Assembly: GCF_002215495.1 (NCBI RefSeq)
Contig: NZ_CP021378.1
Location: 332,417 to 396,416, forward strand
DNA length: 64,000 bases
Reading direction: 5' to 3'
From: Porphyrobacter sp. CACIAM 03H1
GTDB lineage: Bacteria; Pseudomonadota; Alphaproteobacteria; Sphingomonadales; Sphingomonadaceae
The position numbers and the translations under genes were made by a program. Of this stretch, positions 16,601 through 25,658 are shown in pieces. Under the pieces are notes generated by a model. That model worked only from the letters and a program-made list of their open reading frames with translations. It did no database searches and had not been told where the DNA came from. Each line of letters begins with the position of its first letter. Position 1 is the stretch's first letter.

Positions 16601-18277
16601 ATGCAAGCCGCTAGCCTTTCATACCGGGCGTTGAGCCAAAGGAGGAGGTTCGCTCTGCGGCAGGGCTGGGCTTTCAAGCTTTGGTTGACCATCCGGGTCC
16701 ATATCGACGCGTTTCTGATCGATCCCTTCCGATATCTGACCGCGTGGAAGTGGCGCATCCTTGGGAAGCGGGTTAGAGCAAGCGGGCAATTCGCTGCTCT
16801 CCTCGCAGGATCTCCGCGCGCCTACGATTTCTGGATCCTCATCCTAGATCGCTCTCAGTCTCACGCGAAAGTTGATCGCGACGTGCCGATCGTCGCGCTG
16901 GTGCAGGACAGCGATGATCACGTAGCCGTGGATGCGACACTGCGGAGCCTTGCGGCATCGGGTATCCAGTCACTGGTGATCGGATCATGCGTCAAAGCAA
17001 TCCTCAGGCGGATCCTAGGCGGCGCCGATCGTCAGCAGGAGCGATGGATCATGCTGCTGCAGGCTGGCGACCTCCTTTCGCCCCGCGCGGCAGCCAGCTA
17101 TCTTGCGGCGATTGAAACGGTCAGTGCGTCCTGCACGGTGATCTATGCCGATGACGATGCTCTCGATCATAGCGGCCGACGGACAAGGCCGCACCTCAAG
17201 CCGGATTGGAACAGTGAACTCCAAGGCCATTTCGACTTCGTAACAGGGGCCTGCATCGTTCGCGCCGATGCGGTAGACCTCGCCGACGCGGACGGAACTT
17301 GCGACTGGACTGCCCGGATGGTGTCTGGTGCAGCGAGGCGAGGCACGGTGAGTCATATCCCGAAGATCCTTCACCACCGTCGCGCGCGCCCACTAGCTCC
17401 GGCAAAGGTCGATCCGGTCCAGGTCGCTTCCCACCTACCCCTCGTCAGTGTCATAATCCCGACGCGCAACCGGGTGACCCTTCTGCGGACATGCATCACC
17501 GGCCTGCGAGCCACCCGCTACCCGGGCATCGAGATCATAGTCGCCAACAACGACAGCGATGACCCAGAGACGCTCGCATATCTTGGGGCGCTTGCTGAGG
17601 GGGGAGTGACGATCGTCGATCAGCCGGGGCCGTTCAATTACTCGGCGATAAACAACAATGCCGTTGCGCTTGCTCGCGGCGAGCTCATCTGCCTGATGAA
17701 CAACGACATCGAGGTGCTTTCGCCCGACTGGCTTGCGATCATGGCGACCCAGGCGATGCGCCCGGAGGTTGGCGCGGTCGGAGCACAGCTCCTATACCCA
17801 GACGGCCGCATCCAGCACGCAGGCGTGGTGATCGGGGTCGGCAACGCGGCCGGTCATGCCCACCGGTTCCTGCGTCCGGAGGCGGAAGGATACTTCCGGC
17901 GCCACTCGCTGCCCCAGTACGTCTCCGCGGTCACCGCCGCCTGTCTCGTCGTGCGCCGTGACCGATTCCTGGCCGTGGGCGGGCTCAACGCGTCGAACTT
18001 CCCCGTCGCGTTCAACGATGTAGACCTGTGCCTCAAGCTCAATCAGCGCGGCTGGCAATCCTTCTACGAGCCGCGCGCGGTGCTGCTACACCACGAGTCG
18101 GTCTCGCGCGGACTCGACACCGACCCGGTCGGCGCCGCCCGCTTCGCTGGCGAATTGGCGGCGCTACAGCGGATCTGGCGGACCGATGAGATCACCGACC
18201 CCTTCCACCACCCGATGCTGAGCCGCGCCTCCGAGCAGTTCGCGCTCGACCTCACGCCGGCGGCGGTGCCGGCCTGA
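16601..18277 (+). CDS. glycosyltransferase family 2 with N-terminal extension
   Basis: A 558-residue protein. The first 275 residues form an extension with a basic, Trp-rich start and a degenerate GT2-like stretch (QDSDDHVAVDATLRSLAASG). The canonical GT2 domain begins at about 280 (LPLVSVIIPTRNRVTLL), with IIVANNDSDD, the metal-site region LICLMNNDIEVLSPDW (about 365) and the acceptor loop FPVAFNDVDLCLKLNQRG. This layout matches rhamnosyl- and hexosyltransferases in which two GT-A modules occur in tandem. Its stop overlaps the next start by one base (TGATG). Confidence 0.88.
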   Translation: MQAASLSYRALSQRRRFALRQGWAFKLWLTIRVHIDAFLIDPFRYLTAWKWRILGKRVRASGQFAALLAGSPRAYDFWILILDRSQSHAKVDRDVPIVALVQDSDDHVAVDATLRSLAASGIQSLVIGSCVKAILRRILGGADRQQERWIMLLQAGDLLSPRAAASYLAAIETVSASCTVIYADDDALDHSGRRTRPHLKPDWNSELQGHFDFVTGACIVRADAVDLADADGTCDWTARMVSGAARRGTVSHIPKILHHRRARPLAPAKVDPVQVASHLPLVSVIIPTRNRVTLLRTCITGLRATRYPGIEIIVANNDSDDPETLAYLGALAEGGVTIVDQPGPFNYSAINNNAVALARGELICLMNNDIEVLSPDWLAIMATQAMRPEVGAVGAQLLYPDGRIQHAGVVIGVGNAAGHAHRFLRPEAEGYFRRHSLPQYVSAVTAACLVVRRDRFLAVGGLNASNFPVAFNDVDLCLKLNQRGWQSFYEPRAVLLHHESVSRGLDTDPVGAARFAGELAALQRIWRTDEITDPFHHPMLSRASEQFALDLTPAAVPA

Positions 18278-19056
18278 TGACGCGCATCGACCTTCCGCAG
18301 GTGACCCTGATCTCCGCGACCTCGATCAATATCGAGGCGACCCTTCAGGCGATAGAGGCATGTCAGAGGCACGTGCGCTTCGCGGCCTGCAAGCTGCTCA
18401 CGCACGAGCCGCCGGCGCAGACCTTGCCGGGTGTCGAGTTAATCTTCACGCAGCGTCTCGTGACGGCGGAGCTCTACTCTCGACTGATGCTGAGTGATCT
18501 CGCCAATCACGTCGAAACGTCGCACTGCCTCGTTGTGCAATGGGACGGCTATGTATTGAATCCCGGCAGGTGGAGGCCGCAGTTCCTCGACTACGACTAC
18601 ATCGGCGCGTCTTGGCCGCAATTTACCGACGGACGCGACGTCGGCAACGGAGGGTTCTCGCTGCGCAGCCGGCGCCTGCTGGACGCCTGCCGCTCCGCAC
18701 AGTTCAAATCCAGCCACCCCGAGGACTTAGCGATAGCACGGCACAATCGTGGGTGGCTGGAAGCGCAGGGCTTGCGTTTCGCCCCTCGTGCCGTGGCTGA
18801 CGACTTTGCCGCAGAGCGAAGAGGGTCGCCGGAGCACACTTTCGGTTTCCACGGGGTGTGGCACATGCCGGCGCTTGTTGGTGCCGATCGCTTCTGGGAC
18901 TTGTACTGTGGGCTTGAAGACCGATCCTCAGTCCACCAAGACAGGGGGGCAATCATGCGCGATATGGCAGCACAACCGCACGGTTTTCGGCGCTGCGTGA
19001 AGATGGGATGGGACGGACTGTGGCAACCTTCGCGACGACGGAAGAGATGGGCGTGA
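18277..19056 (+). CDS. DUF5672 family protein
   Basis: A 259-residue protein of the DUF5672 type, a family found in polysaccharide loci and thought to be glycosyltransferase-like. Visible family features are the opening PQVTLISATSINIEAT, HCLVVQWDGYVLNPGRW, DYDYIGASWPQF and VGNGGFSLRSRRLL, followed by HPEDLAIARHNRGWLE and FGFHGVWHM. No signal or membrane segment. It is coupled to the GT2 gene upstream (one-base overlap) and overlaps the dioxygenase downstream. The reaction is unknown; the WDGY and GNGGFSLR motifs suggest nucleotide-sugar use. Confidence 0.8.
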   Translation: MTRIDLPQVTLISATSINIEATLQAIEACQRHVRFAACKLLTHEPPAQTLPGVELIFTQRLVTAELYSRLMLSDLANHVETSHCLVVQWDGYVLNPGRWRPQFLDYDYIGASWPQFTDGRDVGNGGFSLRSRRLLDACRSAQFKSSHPEDLAIARHNRGWLEAQGLRFAPRAVADDFAAERRGSPEHTFGFHGVWHMPALVGADRFWDLYCGLEDRSSVHQDRGAIMRDMAAQPHGFRRCVKMGWDGLWQPSRRRKRWA

Positions 19057-20036
19057 CCAATCCACTGCCGGGCTTGCCGCTCATCGAATCTCCCCTCTTT
19101 TTCGCCATGGCGGACGCATCGGAGTTGAACGAGGAGGAGAAGCGCATCGGCCGCGACCTCTTCGAGCAGGGCTACGCCGTGTTCGACTTTCCCGACCCGG
19201 ATCTCGACTCGAGGATCGCGGGGATCAAGCGGCGGCTCGGGCCGCGCTACGGCGTCGACCTCACAGATCCGGTAGCCGACAAGACCATAGGTGAACGTCG
19301 CATTCAGGACGCCTGGCAGACCGATCCCGACGTGAAGGCGATCGCCGCGAACTCCGCCGTCCTCGAACTGCTCAGCAAGCTCTACGGTCGGCAGGCCTTT
19401 CCCTTCCAAACCCTGAACTTCCCAGTTGGAACCCAGCAGGAAGCACATTCTGACATCGTTCACTTCTCGTGCCTGCCCGAGAAGTTCATGTGTGGCGTGT
19501 GGCTCGCGATGGAGGACATCCACCCGGACGCAGGTCCGCTATTCTACTATCCCGGGTCGCACCGTTGGCCCGTGATGAGCAACGCCTTGGTCGGCCGGCG
19601 CGGCTTCGAGACGAGCCTCGGCTCGGCGCAGGATCCCTACGAAGAAGCTTGGCGGGCCTTGTGCGCCGCTCAGGACGCCCATCCGAGCACCTTCCTCGCC
19701 CGCAAGGGTCAGGCCCTCATCTGGTGCGCCAACCTGCTGCATGGCGGCAGCGCGCAGACCGACCCGCGCCGGACCCGCTGGTCGCAAGTCACACACTATT
19801 ACTTCGAAGACTGCATCTACTACACCCCCGCCTTCTCGGACGAGGCGCTGGGCAAGCTGCAGATGCGCAAGCTCACGAGCATCGCCGACGGCAAACCTCG
19901 CCCGAACCTCTACCAGGGTCAGCCGGTAGAAGCGGCTTGCGCACAATCGGGACCGGCTGCAGCCGGTTCCGCTGGAAAGGGGCGCGGTTTTGGTCCAAAG
20001 GCACGACGAGCGCTGCGCCGCGCATTCGGGCGCTGA
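19047..20036 (+). CDS. phytanoyl-CoA dioxygenase (PhyH) family protein
   Basis: Fe(II)/2-oxoglutarate-dependent oxygenase of about 329 residues. The iron triad appears as H-x-D in EAHSDIVHF and the distal His in NLLHGGS, followed by RRTRWSQVTHYYF, whose Arg would bind 2-oxoglutarate. FYYPGSHRWP is the usual PhyH loop. The ATG at 19047 overlaps the previous gene by 10 bases; another ATG at 19008 would overlap more. In a glycan locus it may hydroxylate or otherwise oxidise a sugar or lipid substituent. The C-terminal tail is basic and of low complexity. Confidence 0.83.
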   Translation: MGVTNPLPGLPLIESPLFFAMADASELNEEEKRIGRDLFEQGYAVFDFPDPDLDSRIAGIKRRLGPRYGVDLTDPVADKTIGERRIQDAWQTDPDVKAIAANSAVLELLSKLYGRQAFPFQTLNFPVGTQQEAHSDIVHFSCLPEKFMCGVWLAMEDIHPDAGPLFYYPGSHRWPVMSNALVGRRGFETSLGSAQDPYEEAWRALCAAQDAHPSTFLARKGQALIWCANLLHGGSAQTDPRRTRWSQVTHYYFEDCIYYTPAFSDEALGKLQMRKLTSIADGKPRPNLYQGQPVEAACAQSGPAAAGSAGKGRGFGPKARRALRRAFGR

Positions 20037-20078
20037 ACGGCTCGTGCGATCGCACGGAAACGGGTTGGAACGATTAGG

Positions 20079-21239
20079 ATGATTTTCAAGAAGATTCACG
20101 CTTCAGGCCCGTCGGTGCTCAGCAGGATCGGGCTTGTCGCGCTAGTGACTATCACTCTCTCGAGCTGCGCTACGCTTCCGACCAGCGGGCCCTCCGGGTC
20201 AGACATCCGCTCGCAGGTGGCGAAGGACGCGGGCCAACTTGGCATCACGCTCGTGCAGGTCGAAAGGGTCGACGACCTGCCGCGCCCGCCCGCTCCTCCG
20301 GCACCGTTCCGCCCCGATTACACGCCGCCGCCCTCGACGGAACTGGTCGGACCGGGCGACGTCCTAAACGTCGCGATCTTCGAAACCGGCGTCGCCCTGT
20401 TCGGTCGAACCGCCGCGATCGGAACGGAGGGCAGTTCCAACTTCGATGCCGCGTCCCGTGCGGAAAGGTTCCCGCCCCTTAGGGTCAGCGATCAGGGGAC
20501 GATCACAATTCCCTATGTCGGGCAGGTCAACGTTGCCGGCCGCACCACCCGCGAAATCGAATTGCAGCTGCGTCAGGCGCTGCGCGGAAAGTCGCAGAAC
20601 CCGCAGGTGCTCGTGTCGATCGCCGAGGGGCTCACCAATTCCGTGATCATCGGCGGCGACGTCGCCCGCCCGGGACGCCTCGTGCTGCCGACCAATCGCG
20701 AGAAGCTGTCCGAGGTGATTGCGCTCGCCGGCGGCAACAAGGGCGAGATCCGCGACCTCGTCGTTCGGGTCTCCCGCAATGAGGAAGTGCAGGAGTGGCG
20801 TTTGAGCGATGTACTCGACAATCCGGCGATCGATCTGCGCATCTTCCCCGCCGACCGGATTACCCTAATCCGCCAGCCGCGCAGCTTCACGGTGCTCGGC
20901 GCACCGGGACAGACCAGCCAGTTCGCGTTCCCTAGTGCGAAAACGTCGCTGATCGAGGCCATCGCGATGGCCGGCGGGGCCAATCCCAATGCGGGCAATG
21001 CACGAGCGATCTTCGTTTTCCGCATCGATCGCGACGAGACCGGCAAGGAAGTGCCGATCGTCTATCATTTCAACATGATGCAAGCGAGCTCCTACATCCT
21101 CGCGCAGAAGTTCGACATGAAGGACAAGGATGTCGTCTACGTCGGCAACGCGCTGGCCAACCAGCCGTCGAAGCTGATCCAGGTGCTCAGCCAGCTGTTC
21201 TTCCCGCTCGTCGCCCTTCAGCAAGCTGGCACGATCTGA
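20079..21239 (+). CDS. outer-membrane capsule export lipoprotein, Wza/KpsD/CtrA family
   Basis: A 386-residue exported polysaccharide channel. A signal peptide with lipobox TLSSC puts the acylated Cys at about residue 30. The polysaccharide-export (Poly_export) domain begins at ELVGPGDVLNVAIFETG, continues through DQGTITIPYVGQVNVAGRT, and is followed by two SLBB-type stretches (VIIGGDVARPGRLVLP; FTVLGAPGQTSQFAFP). The C-terminal LFFPLVALQQAGTI may cross the outer membrane. It completes the KpsE-KpsM-KpsT export path although it lies 15 kb from those genes. Confidence 0.93.
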   Translation: MIFKKIHASGPSVLSRIGLVALVTITLSSCATLPTSGPSGSDIRSQVAKDAGQLGITLVQVERVDDLPRPPAPPAPFRPDYTPPPSTELVGPGDVLNVAIFETGVALFGRTAAIGTEGSSNFDAASRAERFPPLRVSDQGTITIPYVGQVNVAGRTTREIELQLRQALRGKSQNPQVLVSIAEGLTNSVIIGGDVARPGRLVLPTNREKLSEVIALAGGNKGEIRDLVVRVSRNEEVQEWRLSDVLDNPAIDLRIFPADRITLIRQPRSFTVLGAPGQTSQFAFPSAKTSLIEAIAMAGGANPNAGNARAIFVFRIDRDETGKEVPIVYHFNMMQASSYILAQKFDMKDKDVVYVGNALANQPSKLIQVLSQLFFPLVALQQAGTI

Positions 21240-21254
21240 CGCGAGCCCGGGAGC

Positions 21255-22445
21255 ATGGCCGCCACGGAGAACAGCGCGCCGCTGCTGCTGGACGTGACGC
21301 GCCAGATATGGCGGCGCTGGGAGGGCGTGAGGCCCACCGGGATCGACCGGATCTGCGACGCGTGGCTCGAACACTTCGCGCCCCGGTCGCAGGCGGTGAT
21401 CATCACGAGGGGACGGCAGGTGATCCTCCCATTGGCTGCCTCGCGCGCGCTGTTTGCAGCGCTCGCAGCGCCGAAGTCGCCTAAGGGCTCCGCGGCGGTT
21501 TTCCGGCGCAAGCTCATCGCGATCGCGCTGCGATGGGGCTGGTGCTGGCTGCGCAACCTCGATGGCAAGGGCCGCTTCTGGCTCAACGCCGGGCATACCG
21601 GCCTACACAACCTTGACTTGGTAGACTGGTGCGCCCGGGCAAACGTCCGCCCGATCTACCTGGTTCACGACCTCATCCCGATCACTCATCCTCAGTTCTG
21701 CCGGCCCGGGGAGGACGCGAAGCACGTCAGACGCATTCAAACCGTGCTGAACACTGCCTCTGCCGTGGTCGCGAACAGCCGCCACACGCTTAGAACCCTG
21801 ACCTGCTTTGCGGATCAGGCCGGCTTGCCGGTCCCCCGAGCGGTCGTGGCGTGGCCCGGCTGTTCGAGCCTGCGCCGCGCAACCGCGACGGACCGACACG
21901 ATATGCCGGCCACTTTCGTGATCCTTGGAACGATAGAGGCCCGCAAGAACCACGCGCTGCTGCTCCGCTTGTGGAAGCGCCTAATCGCCACGATGGGTGA
22001 AGCCTGCCCGCGCCTCGTGATCGTCGGGCGGCGCGGCTGGGAGGCCGACGACGTCTTCGCACTGCTGGGACATGAGGATTTCCGCGGCAAGGTGATCGAG
22101 GCGGGGACGCTCGACGACGCACAGCTGGCCGAAGTTCTCGGCCGCGCACGCGCGCTGTTGTTTCCCAGCTACGCCGAGGGCTTCGGCATCCCGCTGGTCG
22201 AGGCGTTGGCCGCGGGGATTCCGGTGATCGCCAGCGAACTCGATGTCTTCCGCGAGACCGCCGGAGACATCCCCGACCTGCTGCCAGCAGACGACGAAGA
22301 TGCCTGGATCGCGACGCTGATGGATTATGCCGGCGGTAGCAGCGCCCGGCGCGAACGCCAGCTGGAGCGGCTGAAGGATTACAAGGTGCCGACTTGGGCC
22401 GAGCACTTCGCGCGCATTGATGCGCTGCTCGAGGAGTTGTCCTAA
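21255..22445 (+). CDS. glycosyltransferase family 4
   Basis: A 396-residue GT-B transferase. YLVHDLIPITHPQF and VVANSRHTLRTL mark the N-terminal acceptor domain. FVILGTIEARKNHALLLRLW and LLFPSYAEGFGIPLVEALAAGIPVIASE carry the C-terminal donor-binding site with the E-x7-E pattern of GT4. The start has GGGAG 5 bases upstream. It follows the export lipoprotein by 15 bases and converges on kpsC with an 18-base gap. Many mannosyl- and rhamnosyltransferases share this layout; the sugar is unknown. Confidence 0.9.
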   Translation: MAATENSAPLLLDVTRQIWRRWEGVRPTGIDRICDAWLEHFAPRSQAVIITRGRQVILPLAASRALFAALAAPKSPKGSAAVFRRKLIAIALRWGWCWLRNLDGKGRFWLNAGHTGLHNLDLVDWCARANVRPIYLVHDLIPITHPQFCRPGEDAKHVRRIQTVLNTASAVVANSRHTLRTLTCFADQAGLPVPRAVVAWPGCSSLRRATATDRHDMPATFVILGTIEARKNHALLLRLWKRLIATMGEACPRLVIVGRRGWEADDVFALLGHEDFRGKVIEAGTLDDAQLAEVLGRARALLFPSYAEGFGIPLVEALAAGIPVIASELDVFRETAGDIPDLLPADDEDAWIATLMDYAGGSSARRERQLERLKDYKVPTWAEHFARIDALLEELS

Positions 22446-22463
22446 GGAATAGGCTTGCGGGCC

Positions 22464-24014
22464 TTAACCGCCACGCCCGAGGAGGCGGTTGGTCCGTCCG
22501 GCAAGCCTGCGCACCGCAACCACGGCGCGAGCGTTCGCATCGAGCCGCACCTGCTGGCTTGTCAGACGCCGCACAAGCACCTCGGCCGGACAGGGCAGGC
22601 CGGTCTCGGGGTCGAGGTAGCGCGGGTAGACGAGCAGGGCAGCGGCGACCAGTTCGTCGAGCGTGCGGCGCGCGGTGCGGCGCGGCGGCACGGGGCCGCG
22701 ATCGGTCGTAAGGCCCCAGCCGGCATAGAACGGCACCCCGTGCACCGTCACCTGCTTGCCGCGCATCAGCGCCTCGAACCCGGCGAGCGAGCTGTTGACG
22801 TGCAACTCATCGACCATCGCGATCAGCGCCGCCATCGGGCTGCCGGTCTCGACCCTGTCGGCAAGCGCGGCGACCTCGCGTTCGGGGATCATGCCGCGGC
22901 GGTGGCCGGCCAGCACATCGGGGTGTGGCTTGTAGATGAGATAGGCCTCTTGACCGGCCTCGGCGCGGGCGCGGCGGAGCAGTTCGAGATTGGAGGCAAG
23001 CGCACCGCCGCTGGTCACCGCGCGATCATCCTCGACCTGCCCGGGCACGAGCACGTGGCGGCGCGCTCCGCCGTAGCGGGGGAGCGCCTCGGTGCCGCCG
23101 GTCTCGTATTTCGAGAGCCCGCCGGCGATGATCGCCTCGCGCAGGGCGCGGGCGCGCCCGAGAAGTTCGGGCGGGAAGGCGCCCTCCTGCAACACGGTCT
23201 CGAGTTCGCTGGGCGCGGCGGGCGCGAAGTGCGGGCCCGAGGCATCGACGATGATCGAGAGCGGCGGCACGCAATCGGCCCCCAGCCCGGCGGAGCGGAT
23301 GAAGCCGTCCTCGATCTCGATCACCGGGGGTTCGCGTTGTTCGAGGGCGCGCTCCTGCGCGGCAGTGAGCCGGGCGCGCCAGATCGCCACCGCGCCGCCC
23401 TCGGGCAGGTCGTCGAGCGTGCGGCCATAGGGTACCTTCGCCCCCGCCCACAGCAGCGGGGTCACGGTCGGCTTCTTCCAATAGGCGATGCCCAGCACCG
23501 AATGGATGCGCCGGTTGGCATCGATGAGGCGGCGCCACAGGCCGCACAGCGCGATGGCCTCGGCAGACTCGATCGACCGACCGGTGAAGGGGTCGTGCCA
23601 CTGCCAGCCGGTCAGCCCCATGACGAGCAGGCGCTCGCGCTCGGCCTCGCCCGCTTCCCGCTCCACCCCGCCATCGGCGACGAGCGTCAGCGGCACCCCG
23701 GCGGCGAGCGCCAGCAGGCCGCGCGGGTCACCCTCGGGCAGGCGCACGCGGGCGGCGGCATCGAGCGCGGGCCAGGGGTCGCAGGCGCGGTCCCACACAG
23801 TGGCATCGGGAAGCGGGGCAGCGGTGCCGTCGAGCACCACGGGGCCATCCGGCAGGGCCGGCGCCCGGCCCCAATAGCAGCCGCCGACGCGGTGCTGCGC
23901 GAGGGCCGCGAGCAGCGCCGCACCATCGCCCCCGCCCGCGCCGCCTGCCGCCGCGAAACGCGGTGCGCGCGTGCCGGGAAACGGCGGGATGGCAAGGAGC
24001 GGTGCTGGCGTCAT
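22464..24014 (-). CDS. kpsC: capsule Kdo-linker transferase KpsC, short form
   Basis: Retaining beta-Kdo glycosyltransferase that builds the poly-Kdo linker on lysophosphatidylglycerol. The C-terminal module is complete: VIEIEDGFIRSAGLGAD, PPLSIIVD, SKYETGG, HVLVPGQVEDDRAV, YLIYKPHPDVLAG, NSSLAGFEALMRG and FYAGWGLTTDRG. The first 190 residues retain only the tail of the usual N-terminal module (WHDPFTGRSIESAEAI), so at 516 residues the protein is clearly shorter than two-module KpsC (about 670). Start ATG 24014 was chosen because homology begins there, one base after the kdsA stop codon. It is last in kdsD-kdsB-kdsA-kpsC. Confidence 0.9.
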   Translation of the reverse strand: MTPAPLLAIPPFPGTRAPRFAAAGGAGGGDGAALLAALAQHRVGGCYWGRAPALPDGPVVLDGTAAPLPDATVWDRACDPWPALDAAARVRLPEGDPRGLLALAAGVPLTLVADGGVEREAGEAERERLLVMGLTGWQWHDPFTGRSIESAEAIALCGLWRRLIDANRRIHSVLGIAYWKKPTVTPLLWAGAKVPYGRTLDDLPEGGAVAIWRARLTAAQERALEQREPPVIEIEDGFIRSAGLGADCVPPLSIIVDASGPHFAPAAPSELETVLQEGAFPPELLGRARALREAIIAGGLSKYETGGTEALPRYGGARRHVLVPGQVEDDRAVTSGGALASNLELLRRARAEAGQEAYLIYKPHPDVLAGHRRGMIPEREVAALADRVETGSPMAALIAMVDELHVNSSLAGFEALMRGKQVTVHGVPFYAGWGLTTDRGPVPPRRTARRTLDELVAAALLVYPRYLDPETGLPCPAEVLVRRLTSQQVRLDANARAVVAVRRLAGRTNRLLGRGG

Positions 24015-24015
24015 C

Positions 24016-24834
24016 TCAACCGAGCGCGGCGATCGCCACGATCCGGGCAAGTAGTCCCTCAAGCTGGTCGAGCGGCACCATGTTGGGCCCGTCGGACAGG
24101 GCGCTGTCGGGATCGGGGTGGGTTTCCATGAAGAAGCCGTCCACGCCGACCGCCGCCGCCGCGCGGGCGAGCGGCTCGACAAACTGGCGCTGGCCGAGCG
24201 AGCGGTCGCCCCCGCCGCCGGGCAGCTGGACGCTGTGTGTCGCATCGAACACAACCGGCGCGCCGAGCTCGCGCATGATCACGAGGCCGCGCATGTCGAC
24301 CACGAGGTTGTTGTAGCCGAAGCTCGACCCGCGCTCGCACAGCATGATCTGCGGTTCGGCGATGCCCGCCGCCTCCGCCGCCGCGCGCGCCTTGCCCAGC
24401 ACGGCGCCCATGTCGGCCGGAGCCATGAACTGGGCCTTCTTGATGTTGACCGGCCGCCCGCTGGCCGCAGCCGCCATGATGAGATCGGTCTGGCGGGCAA
24501 GGAAGGCCGGGGTCTGGATCATGTCGACCACCTCGGCGACGACCGGGACCTGGTCGGGCAGGTGCACATCGGTGAGGACCGGCAGCCCTGTTTCGCTGCG
24601 CACCTTCTCGAGCACGCGCAGCCCTGCCTCGACCCCGTGGCCGCGGAAGCCCGACACCGAGGTGCGGTTGGCCTTGTCGAAGCTGGCCTTGAAGATCACC
24701 GGCATCGCGAGGCGCTCGCCGATCGCCTTCAGCCGCTCGGCGATGCCGAGGCAAAGGGCCTCGCTCTCGATCACGCAGGGGCCGGCGATCAGGAACGGCG
24801 GGGCGCCCGGGGCGCGGTGGAAGGTCGGCAGCAT
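24016..24834 (-). CDS. kdsA: 3-deoxy-8-phosphooctulonate synthase (KdsA)
   Basis: Condenses arabinose-5-phosphate with PEP to Kdo-8-phosphate in the cytoplasm. At 272 residues it is full length. Motifs are [74 protein letters not shown] and [20 protein letters not shown] has Asn where metal-dependent forms have Cys, so it is probably the metal-independent type. The start shares one base with the kdsB stop. The Kdo made here feeds the capsule linker through KdsB, KpsC and KpsS. Confidence 0.97.
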   Translation of the reverse strand: MLPTFHRAPGAPPFLIAGPCVIESEALCLGIAERLKAIGERLAMPVIFKASFDKANRTSVSGFRGHGVEAGLRVLEKVRSETGLPVLTDVHLPDQVPVVAEVVDMIQTPAFLARQTDLIMAAAASGRPVNIKKAQFMAPADMGAVLGKARAAAEAAGIAEPQIMLCERGSSFGYNNLVVDMRGLVIMRELGAPVVFDATHSVQLPGGGGDRSLGQRQFVEPLARAAAAVGVDGFFMETHPDPDSALSDGPNMVPLDQLEGLLARIVAIAALG

Positions 24835-25652
24835 CAGACAGGCTCCGTTTGCGCGCGGCGGACCAGCTCGGCCTCGATCAGCGGAATGTCGCTCGGATTG
24901 TTGAGTTCGATCATCTCCCATGCGGGAGCGGGGCACACCGCCACGCCGACCGGCAGGCCGGCATCGAGAAAGCGCAGCTGCTCGAGCCCTTCCTGCAGTT
25001 CGAGCGGCACCGGGCCGTGCGCCGCATAGGCCGCGAGCGCGGCGGGCCGATAGGCATAGAGGCCGAGGTGGAGCAGCACCGGCTGCTGCGGCACCGTGCC
25101 GGGCGAGACGTGGGGGATGATCGATTTCGAGAAATAGAGCGCCCGGCCGCCGGTGGCGCACACCACCGTCGTCCCGCCGACCCTGCCCGCGGCTGCATCG
25201 GTCTGAAGGTGCGCCAGCACGGCGGGGGTGGCCGGGACTGCCGCCGTCGCCATCGCCAGCGCCGGATCGGTCTCGAGCAGCGCGACCACCGCCGCCACCA
25301 TCGCCGGCGGGGTGAGCGGCGCGTCGCCCTGAAGGTTCACCACGATCTCGGGCACGGTATCGAGCGCATCCAGCGCGGCAGCGCAGCGTTCGGTCCCGTT
25401 GGCGCAGGTCACCGGGGTCATTACCACGTCCATGCCCGCAGAACCTGCCGCATCGGCGATCTGCGCATCGTCGGTCGCGATCACGCAGCGCGCATCGCCG
25501 CCGAGCGCGCGTGCCGCTGCGAGGCCGGCCTCCCAGGTGTAGTGAAGCGCGGGGCGTGCGATCCCGTCAGCGCCGGTCAGGGGCGCGAGGGGTTTGGCCG
25601 GGAAGCGTGTCGATGCGAGCCTGGCCGGGATGATGATCTGGACGCGGGACAT
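24834..25652 (-). CDS. kdsB: 3-deoxy-manno-octulosonate cytidylyltransferase (KdsB)
   Basis: Activates Kdo as CMP-Kdo. The 272 residues include the start [60 protein letters not shown], and [12 protein letters not shown] before the end. It overlaps kdsA by one base and lies 6 bases after kdsD. Insertions compared with E. coli KdsB (such as the GGDARCV and [10 protein letters not shown] regions) are common in capsule-type KpsU/KdsB proteins. Confidence 0.96.
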   Translation of the reverse strand: MSRVQIIIPARLASTRFPAKPLAPLTGADGIARPALHYTWEAGLAAARALGGDARCVIATDDAQIADAAGSAGMDVVMTPVTCANGTERCAAALDALDTVPEIVVNLQGDAPLTPPAMVAAVVALLETDPALAMATAAVPATPAVLAHLQTDAAAGRVGGTTVVCATGGRALYFSKSIIPHVSPGTVPQQPVLLHLGLYAYRPAALAAYAAHGPVPLELQEGLEQLRFLDAGLPVGVAVCPAPAWEMIELNNPSDIPLIEAELVRRAQTEPV

Positions 25653-25658
25653 GACCTC

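Noticed and set aside
22455..24131. Plus-strand frame of more than 500 codons
   Set aside because: Antisense to kpsC, His/Arg/Gly-rich as expected from high-GC shadow translation.
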